Below, one piece after another: positions 1-6,360 of a stretch of DNA of 7,675 bases (position 1 is the first letter of the stretch; the number at the start of each line of letters is the position of its first letter). The stretch lies in contig CACZRJ010000139.1 of assembly GCA_902783535.1 (NCBI GenBank), forward strand, positions 1 through 7,675, given 5' to 3'. The notes beneath the pieces are model-generated. The model was not told the origin of the DNA. It made no database searches and saw nothing but the letters and a program-made list of their open reading frames with translations. The DNA is from an uncultured Ruminococcus sp. (GTDB lineage Bacteria; Bacillota; Clostridia; Oscillospirales; CAG-382). Made by a program: the position numbers and the translations under genes.

Positions 1-771
1 GCTTCCGTGATAGTCGCTGCCGGCCGTGACGAACAGATTGTACTTGTCCGCGAGCGTCAGCATGAATTCGGTCTGCGCGCGGCTGAATCCGGAATAATAG
101 CACTCGAGCCCCATCAGACCGCAGTCCTTCATCATGGCGACCCGCCGTTCCACTTCCTCTTCGGAAAGGTCCTGGCTGCCGTCGCCGAAGATCCCGTGCG
201 CGAGCACCGGGATGCCGTCGGCCCGGAAGATGGCGTCGATCGCCTCCAGCGGGGAGAGATACCGTTCGCCGCCGTGATAGTCTTCCATGAGATCGAAGGC
301 GTGATGGACGTCCTTCGCGTATCCGCACTTGACCATGATCTTGGCGATATGGGGCTTTCCGGGATTCTTCATCGCGCGGAGCGCGTCCAGATCCTCTTCG
401 GCAAAGTGAAAGCCGTAAGTCTGTTCCATCCATTCGATCCGGCCGAACACCTTGTGCATGCGCGCGTTGTGCGTGATGTCGACGGCGTCCCGGATGGAAT
501 CCTTTCCGATGTCGTATCCGTAGCCCAGCACGTGATATTTTCCGTTCGCATCCCTGCACGAGAATTCGATCCCGGCGAGGAAGGCCGGGTCGCGGTCGGT
601 CAGCAGCTCGGTGACTTTTCCGCATCCCTCGTAGCAGTCGTGGTCGGTCAGCGAAAATAGGTCGATCCCCGCTTCGCGGACGTTCCGGATCAGCGATTCG
701 GGCGTGTCCGAACCGTCGGAGAACCGGGAATGCATGTGCAGGTCCGGCCTCCTGAATAGCGTTGCTTTCAT
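1..771 (-). CDS. PHP-domain metal-dependent phosphoesterase (RNase AM/TrpH-like), C-terminus cut by window edge
   Basis: The window holds the first 257 residues. The metal-site motifs of the PHP superfamily are visible: HMHS (H12, H14) with SDG after it, LTDHD (41-45), GIEFS (67-71, E69), HVLGYG (H80), KPHIAK (H141), LAHG (H192) and GSDYHG (251-256, D253 and H255). This order resembles the YciV/TrpH branch, which includes RNase AM and 3',5'-nucleotide bisphosphate phosphatases. Those enzymes are about 280-290 residues long, so probably only a short tail is missing. A cytoplasmic phosphoesterase is well supported; the substrate is not. The start is firm: an in-frame TGA lies at 787-789 and the ATG at 769-771 is the only start codon after it. 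No good Shine-Dalgarno precedes that ATG. The gene begins about 10 bases after the stop of the STAS-kinase gene, so translational coupling within one operon is likely. Confidence 0.88.
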   Translation of the reverse strand, partial: MKATLFRRPDLHMHSRFSDGSDTPESLIRNVREAGIDLFSLTDHDCYEGCGKVTELLTDRDPAFLAGIEFSCRDANGKYHVLGYGYDIGKDSIRDAVDITHNARMHKVFGRIEWMEQTYGFHFAEEDLDALRAMKNPGKPHIAKIMVKCGYAKDVHHAFDLMEDYHGGERYLSPLEAIDAIFRADGIPVLAHGIFGDGSQDLSEEEVERRVAMMKDCGLMGLECYYSGFSRAQTEFMLTLADKYNLFVTAGSDYHGS

Positions 772-781
772 ATTTGATGTC

Positions 782-1936
782 TTACGTCAGCGAATCGTAT
801 TTGTCGATCAGGCGGCAGAGTTCTGCGGCGGATTTTTCCGCCAGTTCCTTCCGGTCGTCCGTCTTCAGCGCATGACGGAGCACGCGGATGAGCCCGACGA
901 CGGCGCATTTCTCGTATTTTTCCGTGACGAAGTTCTCGTCGTCGTTGTTGTAGTAGCGCGCGATGACCTTCCTCAGAAGCAGCTTTGTCGTTTCGAGCGG
1001 GATCCCGAGGAACTGGTGCACGTTGTCCGGATCCGCGAGGGAATATCCGTGATAGGCGTTGTACATGAATCCGAATTCGAAGATCGGGTCGCCGGTCGCG
1101 ATCGTGTCCATGTCGATCAGGATGACTTCGCCGTTTGCGAGCATGATGTTCTTCGCGTGGCAGTCGCCGTGGATCATGTTATGGGAATCGGGGATGGCTC
1201 TCAGCAGCTTCTCGAGTTTCTCCATGCTCTTTTCCGGCATGGCTTTCCGGATCCGTTCGAGCCAGCGGATGCACATGGCCTTCTGGTCCGGCAGGGAGTC
1301 GTCCGGCACTTCCGTGGAATGGATGATGTGCAGCAGATCGGCATATTTGGGGACGATCTCGTCCATGTTCTCCGGGTGGGTCGAAAGGAGTTTGGAGAAA
1401 GAGCTGGCGTTGATCATTTCGAACATGGACGCGAAGTGATCGCCGACGCGCACGACGTCGTAGGAGATCGCCGTGGGGATGCCGAGGATGAGCGCTTTCC
1501 GCGCCAGCGTCCGCTCGCGTTCGATCTCGGCGAGGGAGTCTTCGTTCAGATAGACCTTGACGACCGTGTCCGGGTCGACCCTGTAGACGCGTCCGTTCGC
1601 GCCTTCGCCGATGACTTCGGCGTTGTCGATGCTGATCTTTCTGTATGCTCTCGCGACGGGCATCATGTCCGTGAACCCGGTCACGTCGAGGATCTCGTAG
1701 ACGGACGGGGACGCGTTGTAGAGTTCGATCTCGGGATGTTTCTTCCTGAGCCGGAGCAGGATCCGCAGTCCGGCGGAGGAAATGTATTCCAGCTGTTCCA
1801 GGTCGATCTTCATCGGGGAACCGTCGTCCATGCCCATGACGGCCTGCTCGACTTCTCCCGCGTTGACGGAATCGATGTGTCCCGACAGGTGAAGGATATT
1901 GAATTCTTTCTCTTTCGTGATGTTCGCGTTGGACAT
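782..1936 (-). CDS. STAS domain fused to aminoglycoside phosphotransferase-like kinase
   Basis: This 384-residue protein has two domains. Residues 1 to about 95 look like an anti-sigma-factor-antagonist STAS domain: LSGHID (17-22), then IDLEQLEYISSAGLR (44-58) and a helix ending DVTGF. By motif alignment S54 falls on the serine phosphorylated in SpoIIAA and RsbV. Residues from about 105 on form a small phosphotransferase fold: glycine-rich loop GEGANGRVY (110-118), likely ATP-binding K127 in VVKVY, an acidic helix around E137-E141, the catalytic loop HGDCHAKN (256-263) and the metal-binding IDMD (274-277). Family knowledge: aminoglycoside phosphotransferase-type folds phosphorylate small molecules or proteins, and a Fibrobacter/Clostridia paralogous family (I recall TIGR02172) has this kinase type. 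The substrate is unknown, and resistance to an aminoglycoside is not implied. No signal peptide or membrane segment is seen. The gene has its own promoter and GGAGG site and leads the PHP gene. Confidence 0.87.
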   Translation of the reverse strand: MSNANITKEKEFNILHLSGHIDSVNAGEVEQAVMGMDDGSPMKIDLEQLEYISSAGLRILLRLRKKHPEIELYNASPSVYEILDVTGFTDMMPVARAYRKISIDNAEVIGEGANGRVYRVDPDTVVKVYLNEDSLAEIERERTLARKALILGIPTAISYDVVRVGDHFASMFEMINASSFSKLLSTHPENMDEIVPKYADLLHIIHSTEVPDDSLPDQKAMCIRWLERIRKAMPEKSMEKLEKLLRAIPDSHNMIHGDCHAKNIMLANGEVILIDMDTIATGDPIFEFGFMYNAYHGYSLADPDNVHQFLGIPLETTKLLLRKVIARYYNNDDENFVTEKYEKCAVVGLIRVLRHALKTDDRKELAEKSAAELCRLIDKYDSLT

Positions 1937-1944
1937 ATATGAAA

Positions 1945-1950
1945 CCTCCG
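1945..1950 (-). promoter_or_regulatory. Ribosome binding site of the STAS-kinase gene
   Basis: Read on the minus strand this is CGGAGG. The GGAGG core ends 8 bases before the ATG at 1934-1936. This fixes the start of the STAS-kinase gene. Confidence 0.8.
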
Positions 1951-1969
1951 GATTGTTTTTCTCCCGACC

Positions 1970-1998
1970 ATTCTACAACACTTTCGGCCGCATTTCAA
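1970..1998 (-). promoter_or_regulatory. Sigma-A-type promoter for the STAS-kinase/PHP operon
   Basis: On the minus strand a TTGAAA -35 box (1993-1998, 5/6 to consensus) is followed after exactly 17 bases by a TAGAAT -10 box (1970-1975, 5/6). Transcription would start near 1963, giving a leader of about 27 bases that contains the ribosome binding site. It is divergent from the response-regulator promoter. Confidence 0.7.
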
Positions 1999-2073
1999 CC
2001 GAAAAAACGATACTTTCCGCAGATATTTTTCGTATGCAGGCCGGAAAAAGGCGTTTTCTTTCCGAAAAACGGA

Positions 2074-2102
2074 TTGCCAGAGGCGGAAGAATGTGATAGG
2101 AT
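2074..2102 (+). promoter_or_regulatory. Sigma-A-type promoter for the response regulator/kinase operon
   Basis: TTGCCA (2074-2079, 5/6) and TAGGAT (2097-2102, 4/6) are 17 bases apart. A TG one base before the -10 box (2094-2095) makes it an extended -10. The predicted start near 2109 gives a leader of about 78 bases. The -35 boxes of this promoter and the divergent one are about 75 bases apart, so one regulator bound between them could act on both. Confidence 0.6.
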
Positions 2103-2115
2103 GAGGAAAGAAAAG

Positions 2116-2133
2116 TCCGGTTTTTCAGCCGGA
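2116..2133 (+). other. Small hairpin in the leader of the two-component operon
   Basis: TCCGG (2116-2120) pairs with CCGGA (2129-2133), extended by one wobble and one T-A pair around a four-base loop. It lies between the predicted transcription start and the ribosome binding site. The bases after it (TTTAAGA) are not a convincing T-tract, so it is not called a terminator. It may shape leader stability or be incidental. Confidence 0.3.
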
Positions 2134-2174
2134 TTTAAGAAATCTGTGCTATCTTCGCCTCAGAAAGAATGTCC

Positions 2175-2179
2175 GGAGG
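2175..2179 (+). promoter_or_regulatory. Ribosome binding site that decides the response regulator start
   Basis: GGAGG lies 7 bases before the ATG at 2187. An in-frame ATG at 2169 lies upstream of this site, would read through it and would add six residues ahead of the beta-1 strand. The later ATG is therefore preferred. Confidence 0.8.
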
Positions 2180-2186
2180 AAAAAAG

Positions 2187-2864
2187 ATGAACATCCTGCT
2201 TGTCGAGGACGAACGCGCTCTTGCCAGCGCGATCAAACGCATCCTGGAAAAGAACGGCTACCGCGTGGACGCCGTCGAGGACGGACAGTCCGCGGTCGAT
2301 TACGCGGAAGCGATCGAATATCAGCTGATCATCCTGGACGTCATGCTTCCGAAAATGGACGGATTCGAAGTGCTCCGGATTTTGCGGAGGGACAAACTGC
2401 GCACGCCGATCCTGATGCTGACCGCGCGATCGGCGGTCCGGGACAAGGTCGCCGGGCTGAACGGAGGCGCGGACGACTATCTGACGAAACCGTTCGACAC
2501 GGAGGAACTGCTTGCCCGGGTCGGCGCGCTGACCCGCCGGACGGGAGAGGTCGTCCTGGACGAGCTCAGCTTCGGAGACCTGACGCTCAACGTCAATTCC
2601 GCCCTGCTCTGCTGCGGCGGGAACAGCGTGCAACTGTCGAAGAAGGAATTCGAACTGATGCGGATGTTTCTGTCCAATCCGGCGAACGTCCTGACGAAGG
2701 ACGCCATCATCAGCCGGGTCTGGGGAATGGATTCCGAAGCGACGGACAACAACGTGGAGGTCTACGTCTCGTTCCTCCGCAAGAAAATGGCCTTTCTGAA
2801 GTCCGGATACACCATCCGGAACATCCAGAAGATCGGCTACCGGATCGAGGAAACTGAGAAATGA
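2187..2864 (+). CDS. OmpR/PhoB-family DNA-binding response regulator
   Basis: This 225-residue cytoplasmic transcription factor has an N-terminal receiver domain (about 1-118) with the acidic pair E7/D8, phosphoacceptor D51 in LIILDVMLPKMDG, switch T79 in MLTAR and K101 in LTKPF. All key residues are intact. Residues from about 128 on form a winged-helix DNA-binding domain; LSKKEFELMRMFL, the recognition-helix region with NNVEVYVSFLRKK, and the wing ending IQKIGYRI are all visible. Length is normal for the family. The kinase gene overlaps it by four bases (ATGA), so the two are co-translated and very probably partners. Target promoters are unknown; the divergent intergenic region and the dockerin-gene promoter are the nearest candidates. 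No transporter gene adjoins it to hint at a drug- or peptide-sensing role. Confidence 0.95.
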   Translation: MNILLVEDERALASAIKRILEKNGYRVDAVEDGQSAVDYAEAIEYQLIILDVMLPKMDGFEVLRILRRDKLRTPILMLTARSAVRDKVAGLNGGADDYLTKPFDTEELLARVGALTRRTGEVVLDELSFGDLTLNVNSALLCCGGNSVQLSKKEFELMRMFLSNPANVLTKDAIISRVWGMDSEATDNNVEVYVSFLRKKMAFLKSGYTIRNIQKIGYRIEETEK

Positions 2865-4168
2865 GAAGCTATCGGAAAAGATTCGTCCTCTTCAATATGG
2901 TCTTCATCGGCGTCGTGCTGCTGATCGCCTTCATCGGGATCGGTCTCTTCTTCTATTTCCACCAGTACAACGAACTGCATACGACCATGCAACAGGTCCT
3001 GCAGCCGCTGAGCGAGTTCAACGACGGTTTCCGTCCGGACGGCGGCCGTCCCGGCGGTCACGAGCGGCTCCCGGAGGAGAACGGGGAACAGGCGGAACTG
3101 CCGGAACGCGAACAGAACGGCGGCGGGGAAGGCAGGGAACGCTTCGGACGGGGCTGGGACAGAAGCATCGCGACCGTCCTTTATGATCCGGAAACGGGCG
3201 AAACGAGCGTGGTCGGCCGCACGGACGTCGACGCGGAGGAACTGCTGGAATTCGTTCCGGCCGCGGTCGATGCCGATGCCGACTTCGGACGGCTGCCCGG
3301 CGGGATGTATTTTTGCCGCGCGGAGGGAAGAGACTTCTACCGGATCGCTTTCGCACCGGCGTCCTACCTGACTTCGCAATGCCTGACCATGGCGCTCGTG
3401 CTGTTCCTCGGATATCTCGCGATCATGGGACTGCTGCTTCTGCTGAGCGTGAAGCTCTCCGCGTACGCCGTCCGGCCGGCGGAGGAGGCGCAGAGGATGG
3501 AGCGGCAGTTCGTCGACGACGTGTCGCACGACCTGAAGACGCCGATCAGCGTCATTCTGGCCAACACGAGCATCCTGAAGCAGGACCCGGACAGCAGCGT
3601 CTCCGAACAGTCCCAGTGGATCGACAGCACCGAGTCGTCCGCGCGGAAAATGCTCGAGATGGTGAACGGGATGCTGTCGCTGTCTTCGCTCGAATCGCGT
3701 TCCCGGGACATTCCGCTCATTCCCACGGACCTCTCCCAGCCGGTGGAGAAAGCCGTGCTGCAGGCGGAGTCCGTCGCGTATGAAAGGAACGTGACCGTGG
3801 AAACGGACATCGGGGAGACGAACCCGGTTCAGAGCAATTCCGAGTACGTCGAGCGTATAACGTCCGGGCTGCTGGACAACGCCCTGAAATACGAGCCGTC
3901 CGGAGGAAAAGTGGAAGTCTCGCTGAAGCTAAACAGGAAAAATCCGGAACTGACCGTCCGGAACGCCGGCAGCGTCATTCCGCCGGAAGATCTTGCGCAT
4001 GTTTTCGAACGCTTCTACAGGGGAGACAAATCCCGCGCGTCGTCCGGAGGGCACGGGCTCGGCCTGTCCATCGTCAAGGCGCTTGCGGACGCCATACACG
4101 CGGAGATCTCCGTCTCCAGTTCGGAAGGGGAAGGAACGAAATTCACCGTCCGGTTCCCGGAAAAATGA
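2861..4168 (+). CDS. Membrane sensor histidine kinase, partner of the adjacent response regulator
   Basis: This 435-residue protein has two membrane segments (about 8-33 and 173-198) flanking an outside domain of about 138 residues. The catalytic part holds the dimerisation/phosphoacceptor motif VSHDLKTPIS (H223), the N box LLDNALKYEP (N340), a G1 box reading VRNAGSVIPPEDL with Asn368 where many kinases have Asp, the F box VFERFYRG and the G2 box SGGHGLGLSIVK (396-406). Only about 25 residues separate the second membrane segment from H223, so there is no room for a HAMP linker. The outside domain carries a low-complexity stretch (about 56-98) rich in Gly, Glu, Arg and Pro; no known sensor fold is recognised. 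Its role would be autophosphorylation at H223 and transfer to D51 of the regulator. The signal is unknown. The start is set by the ATGA overlap with the regulator stop. Confidence 0.94.
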   Translation: MRSYRKRFVLFNMVFIGVVLLIAFIGIGLFFYFHQYNELHTTMQQVLQPLSEFNDGFRPDGGRPGGHERLPEENGEQAELPEREQNGGGEGRERFGRGWDRSIATVLYDPETGETSVVGRTDVDAEELLEFVPAAVDADADFGRLPGGMYFCRAEGRDFYRIAFAPASYLTSQCLTMALVLFLGYLAIMGLLLLLSVKLSAYAVRPAEEAQRMERQFVDDVSHDLKTPISVILANTSILKQDPDSSVSEQSQWIDSTESSARKMLEMVNGMLSLSSLESRSRDIPLIPTDLSQPVEKAVLQAESVAYERNVTVETDIGETNPVQSNSEYVERITSGLLDNALKYEPSGGKVEVSLKLNRKNPELTVRNAGSVIPPEDLAHVFERFYRGDKSRASSGGHGLGLSIVKALADAIHAEISVSSSEGEGTKFTVRFPEK

Positions 4169-4183
4169 ACAGTCAAAAGACAT

Positions 4184-4218
4184 CGGCCCGTTTTCGCGAC
4201 GGGCCGGGTTCTGTTTTT
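4184..4218 (+). terminator. Intrinsic terminator of the two-component operon
   Basis: CGGCCCG (4184-4190) pairs perfectly with CGGGCCG (4200-4206). The stem extends by a T-A and a wobble pair, and a T-rich run ending in five Ts (4214-4218) follows. It begins 15 bases after the kinase stop codon and separates this operon from the dockerin gene. Confidence 0.85.
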
Positions 4219-4247
4219 CCGGAAACAAAGCCGGAAAACCGCGTTCA

Positions 4248-4266
4248 AACCGCTCTTTTGGCGGTT
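4248..4266 (+). promoter_or_regulatory. Dyad overlapping the -35 box of the dockerin-gene promoter (candidate operator)
   Basis: AACCGC (4248-4253) and GCGGTT (4261-4266) form a six-base inverted repeat around seven bases. Past a bulged A at 4247 two more pairs can form. The right arm overlaps the first two bases of the TTGACA -35 box. No T-tract follows, so it is not a terminator. A repressor site is one reading; chance is another. Confidence 0.35.
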
Positions 4267-4291
4267 GACACTTGGGGAACGTTGTGATAAT
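4265..4291 (+). promoter_or_regulatory. Promoter of the dockerin-protein gene
   Basis: A perfect TTGACA -35 box (4265-4270) is followed by GATAAT (4286-4291, 5/6 to the -10 consensus) with an extended -10 TG at 4283-4284. The spacer is 15 bases, shorter than ideal, which the extended -10 may compensate. An alternative -10, TAATGT at 4288-4293, gives a 17-base spacer but a poorer match. The predicted leader is about 43 bases, with an AGGGG ribosome binding site at 4328-4332, 9 bases before the ATG. Confidence 0.65.
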
Positions 4292-4341
4292 GTATATGGA
4301 AAGATAATCGCGCAATCTGTAAAGAAAAGGGGCGACCATCC

Positions 4342-6360
4342 ATGCAGAAAAAGACTTCCAAAATACTGGCATCGGCGCTTGCGCTTCTGATGTTTTTCCT
4401 TTGTGTCCTGCCCGCGGCCGTTTCCGCGGACACGGTCTATCTGAAAGTCGTCCGTTACGACGGCGTGTCCGACGGACTGCTGTACGACCCGTGCACCGCA
4501 TCCTACGGCATCGAAGTCGTCGGCGCTCCGGAGGACGCGGAGATCACGTACGAGTGGCAGGTGAACGTCGCCGGGATCGTCGGCGACCACGACTGGCTGA
4601 AAGCGGCCGACTGCACCTGGGTCCGCAATCCCTATGCGCCGACCGTCACCGTTTCCATCCGGGAGGGATACAACGCGACGACCGCGGAAAACCGGTTCGT
4701 CCTGCGCTGTCTCGTCAAGGTCGACGGGAAGAAATACTATTCGACCGACTTCCAGATCGTCTCCTATCCCAGCAACTACTACGACGTCGTCCGCGTCGTT
4801 GACGCCCGCGTCCCCGAGCTCGGGAAGACGCCGATCCAGGTCGCCCGGTTCACGACCTCCCACCTGAAAGCCGAAAACTGCGAGTGGCTGGTCCAGAACA
4901 CGACGGGGATCTACCGGAAAATGACGGAAGGCGAAGTCTTCCAGAAGAACAAGACCTACGCCGTCCGGTTTTACGCGAGAATGGACGACGGCTGGTTCAT
5001 CGATCCGGACAAAACGACCGCGACCGTCAACGGGAACTCCGCGCGCGTGCTGACCAAGCACGGCGACAGCAGGCTGCTCTACGTCATGGCGGAATACTAT
5101 ATGGACAGCGCGTCTGCGACGCCGCTCGTCTATGACGGCAATCTGGCGGATCTGCTGAAATTCGCCTACGGCGACATGGATCCGCTGCCGGCCGAATACG
5201 AAAAGACGGAAATGTACGTCGGCATGACGGAAGGCAGTTCGTACACCTTCAAGTTCCCCTATGTTCCGCTTCCCGGCGCCGCGACGGCGGACGGATACTC
5301 CGTCGCCTGCAACTGGATCCTGACCGAGAACGGGGGCACGAAAAAGAGCGGTTCCGGAACGAGCACGACGCTGTCCGGACTGACCGCCGGAAAGAACTAC
5401 GATCTGACCGCCCGGCTGAGACTTTTGAAAGACGGCGGAAGCACGCCGAGTCCGAAAACGGACTTCGTCTTCCATATTTCCGTCGCAAAGCAGGACGATC
5501 CGCCCGTCATCACCTCGCAGCCGCGTTCCGTCGTCCCGTATACCGACGGCGATACGGTCGTGCTGCATTTCAGCGCGTCCGGCCAGAACCTGAAATACCT
5601 GTGGATGAAATACGACCTGCACTACAGCAAGATCGGCGACCCGTATTACGCATGGCAGCCGGTCTACAGTCCGGACGGATCGACGCTCGCGCTGCACAAC
5701 GTCGGGGCGTCCGACGACGGCGTGCTCTACAGATGCCGCGTCACGAACGGCTCCGGGATTCAGGTGCTGACGTCGGAAACCATGCTCGTCAGAGTCGGCT
5801 ACGCGCTCGACAGCGCCCAGTTCGTCACCGACGCGCTCTTCGAAAACGGAAAGACGGCATCTCCTTCCGCCATGTCGCAGAACGAGGGCATTTCGAACGT
5901 GGACGCGGAACTGTTCTTAGCGTCCGATCCCGCTTCGGCGGCCGCCGCTTCCGACTATATGGCGTTCGCTTCGAACGTCGTGAAACAGTATCCCGGCAGC
6001 GAGATCCAGACGTCGAAGAAATATTATCTCGGCCTGTCCGTGACGGCCGCGGAGGGATACAGGTTCTCGGACGGCCTGTCCGCGACGGTCAACGGGAAAG
6101 AAGCGAAGATCCTGTCGCTCGACGAAACGGTCTTCTACTGCGTCGTCGAAGTGGAGGCGCCGGAGCAGGCGTCCTTCCTGAAAGGCGACGTCAACGGAGA
6201 CGGACGCGTCGACTCCCGCGACTACATGCTGCTCAAGCGCTACGTCCTGAAGACGGCGACGCTGACGGAGGAGCAGAAGGCGCGCGCCAACGTGGACGGC
6301 AGGAACGGGATCAACGCCTCGGACTATATGTACCTGAAGAGACTGGTTCTCAAGAAGTAG
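4342..6360 (+). CDS. Secreted multi-domain Ig-like protein with C-terminal type I dockerin
   Basis: This 672-residue protein begins with a clear signal peptide: KK at 3-4, a hydrophobic core at about 8-24 and likely cleavage after AVSA (29). Residues 31-146 and 291-385 look like beta-sandwich modules; the second has an FN3-like LSGLTAGKNYDLTARL. Residues about 386-486 are Ig-like, with SQP at the start, YLWMKY in the core and YRCRVTNGSG near the end. A module with a shared ATVNG signature occurs twice (near 227-231 and 581-585). The C-terminus (about 614-672) is a dockerin: a first calcium loop D616-N618-D620-D624-D627, a second, weaker loop N650-D652-R654-N658-D661, and near-identical helices YMLLKRYVL and YMYLKRLVL. 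No catalytic domain, sorting signal, SLH domain or membrane anchor is recognised. Dockerins bind cohesins, so a role in an extracellular or surface complex is inferred; no cohesin gene is in view. It has its own promoter. Confidence 0.88.
   Translation: MQKKTSKILASALALLMFFLCVLPAAVSADTVYLKVVRYDGVSDGLLYDPCTASYGIEVVGAPEDAEITYEWQVNVAGIVGDHDWLKAADCTWVRNPYAPTVTVSIREGYNATTAENRFVLRCLVKVDGKKYYSTDFQIVSYPSNYYDVVRVVDARVPELGKTPIQVARFTTSHLKAENCEWLVQNTTGIYRKMTEGEVFQKNKTYAVRFYARMDDGWFIDPDKTTATVNGNSARVLTKHGDSRLLYVMAEYYMDSASATPLVYDGNLADLLKFAYGDMDPLPAEYEKTEMYVGMTEGSSYTFKFPYVPLPGAATADGYSVACNWILTENGGTKKSGSGTSTTLSGLTAGKNYDLTARLRLLKDGGSTPSPKTDFVFHISVAKQDDPPVITSQPRSVVPYTDGDTVVLHFSASGQNLKYLWMKYDLHYSKIGDPYYAWQPVYSPDGSTLALHNVGASDDGVLYRCRVTNGSGIQVLTSETMLVRVGYALDSAQFVTDALFENGKTASPSAMSQNEGISNVDAELFLASDPASAAAASDYMAFASNVVKQYPGSEIQTSKKYYLGLSVTAAEGYRFSDGLSATVNGKEAKILSLDETVFYCVVEVEAPEQASFLKGDVNGDGRVDSRDYMLLKRYVLKTATLTEEQKARANVDGRNGINASDYMYLKRLVLKK
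4951..5100 (+). repeat. First copy of an internal ATVNG beta module in the dockerin protein
   Basis: Residues about 204-253 read as a Y-rich strand, then a GWF turn, ATVNG and a final strand ending YVMAEYY. A divergent second copy lies at 6016-6162 (residues 559-607), with the same order: KYY, GYRF, ATVNG, AKIL, then alternating hydrophobics. The similarity is at protein level only. It suggests duplication of a small extracellular beta module within the gene. Confidence 0.5.
6016..6162 (+). repeat. Second copy of the internal ATVNG beta module
   Basis: Residues 559-607 match the copy at 4951-5100 in pattern and in the exact ATVNG pentapeptide. This copy sits directly before the dockerin, separated from it by the short linker APEQASFLK. 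Confidence 0.5.
6181..6357 (+). other. Dockerin type I domain within the secreted protein
   Basis: The paired EF-hand-like repeat occupies residues about 614-672. Loop one fits the calcium pattern at positions 1, 3, 5, 9 and 12 (D, N, D, D, D). Loop two has N, D, R, N, D at the same positions. The Arg at position 5 (R654) should weaken calcium binding there. The protein ends only 11 residues after loop two, with the second helix complete. Confidence 0.85.

Noticed and set aside
7..660. 217-codon plus-strand open frame
   Set aside because: Antisense to the PHP gene, whose metal-site motifs are all in order on the minus strand.
733..753. Internal AGGAGG followed by an ATG in the PHP gene (minus strand, codon 13)
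   Set aside because: Although the ribosome-site match is better than at the first ATG, starting there would remove H12, the first His of the HxH metal motif. The spacing of 12 bases is also long.
782..1936. Aminoglycoside resistance gene
   Set aside because: The phosphotransferase fold is shared with many non-resistance kinases, and fusion to a STAS domain argues for a regulatory or metabolic role. Nothing in the sequence indicates a drug substrate.
704..1942. 412-codon plus-strand open frame
   Set aside because: It lies antisense to the STAS-kinase gene and PHP start, and its translation is Val/Asp/Arg/His-rich with no motif. The minus-strand genes have clear domains, promoter and ribosome binding site.
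2116..2133. Terminator or attenuator in the response-regulator leader
   Set aside because: The stem is short and is followed by TTTAAGA rather than a T-tract, with no alternative pairing partner seen.
2169..2189. Upstream ATG for the response regulator
   Set aside because: The GGAGG at 2175-2179 lies inside this extension and is well spaced for the ATG at 2187. The extension also adds residues before a normal receiver start.
4015..5697. 560-codon minus-strand open frame
   Set aside because: It spans the kinase end, the terminator, the promoter and most of the dockerin gene on the opposite strand. No ribosome binding site or domain; a product of high GC codon bias.
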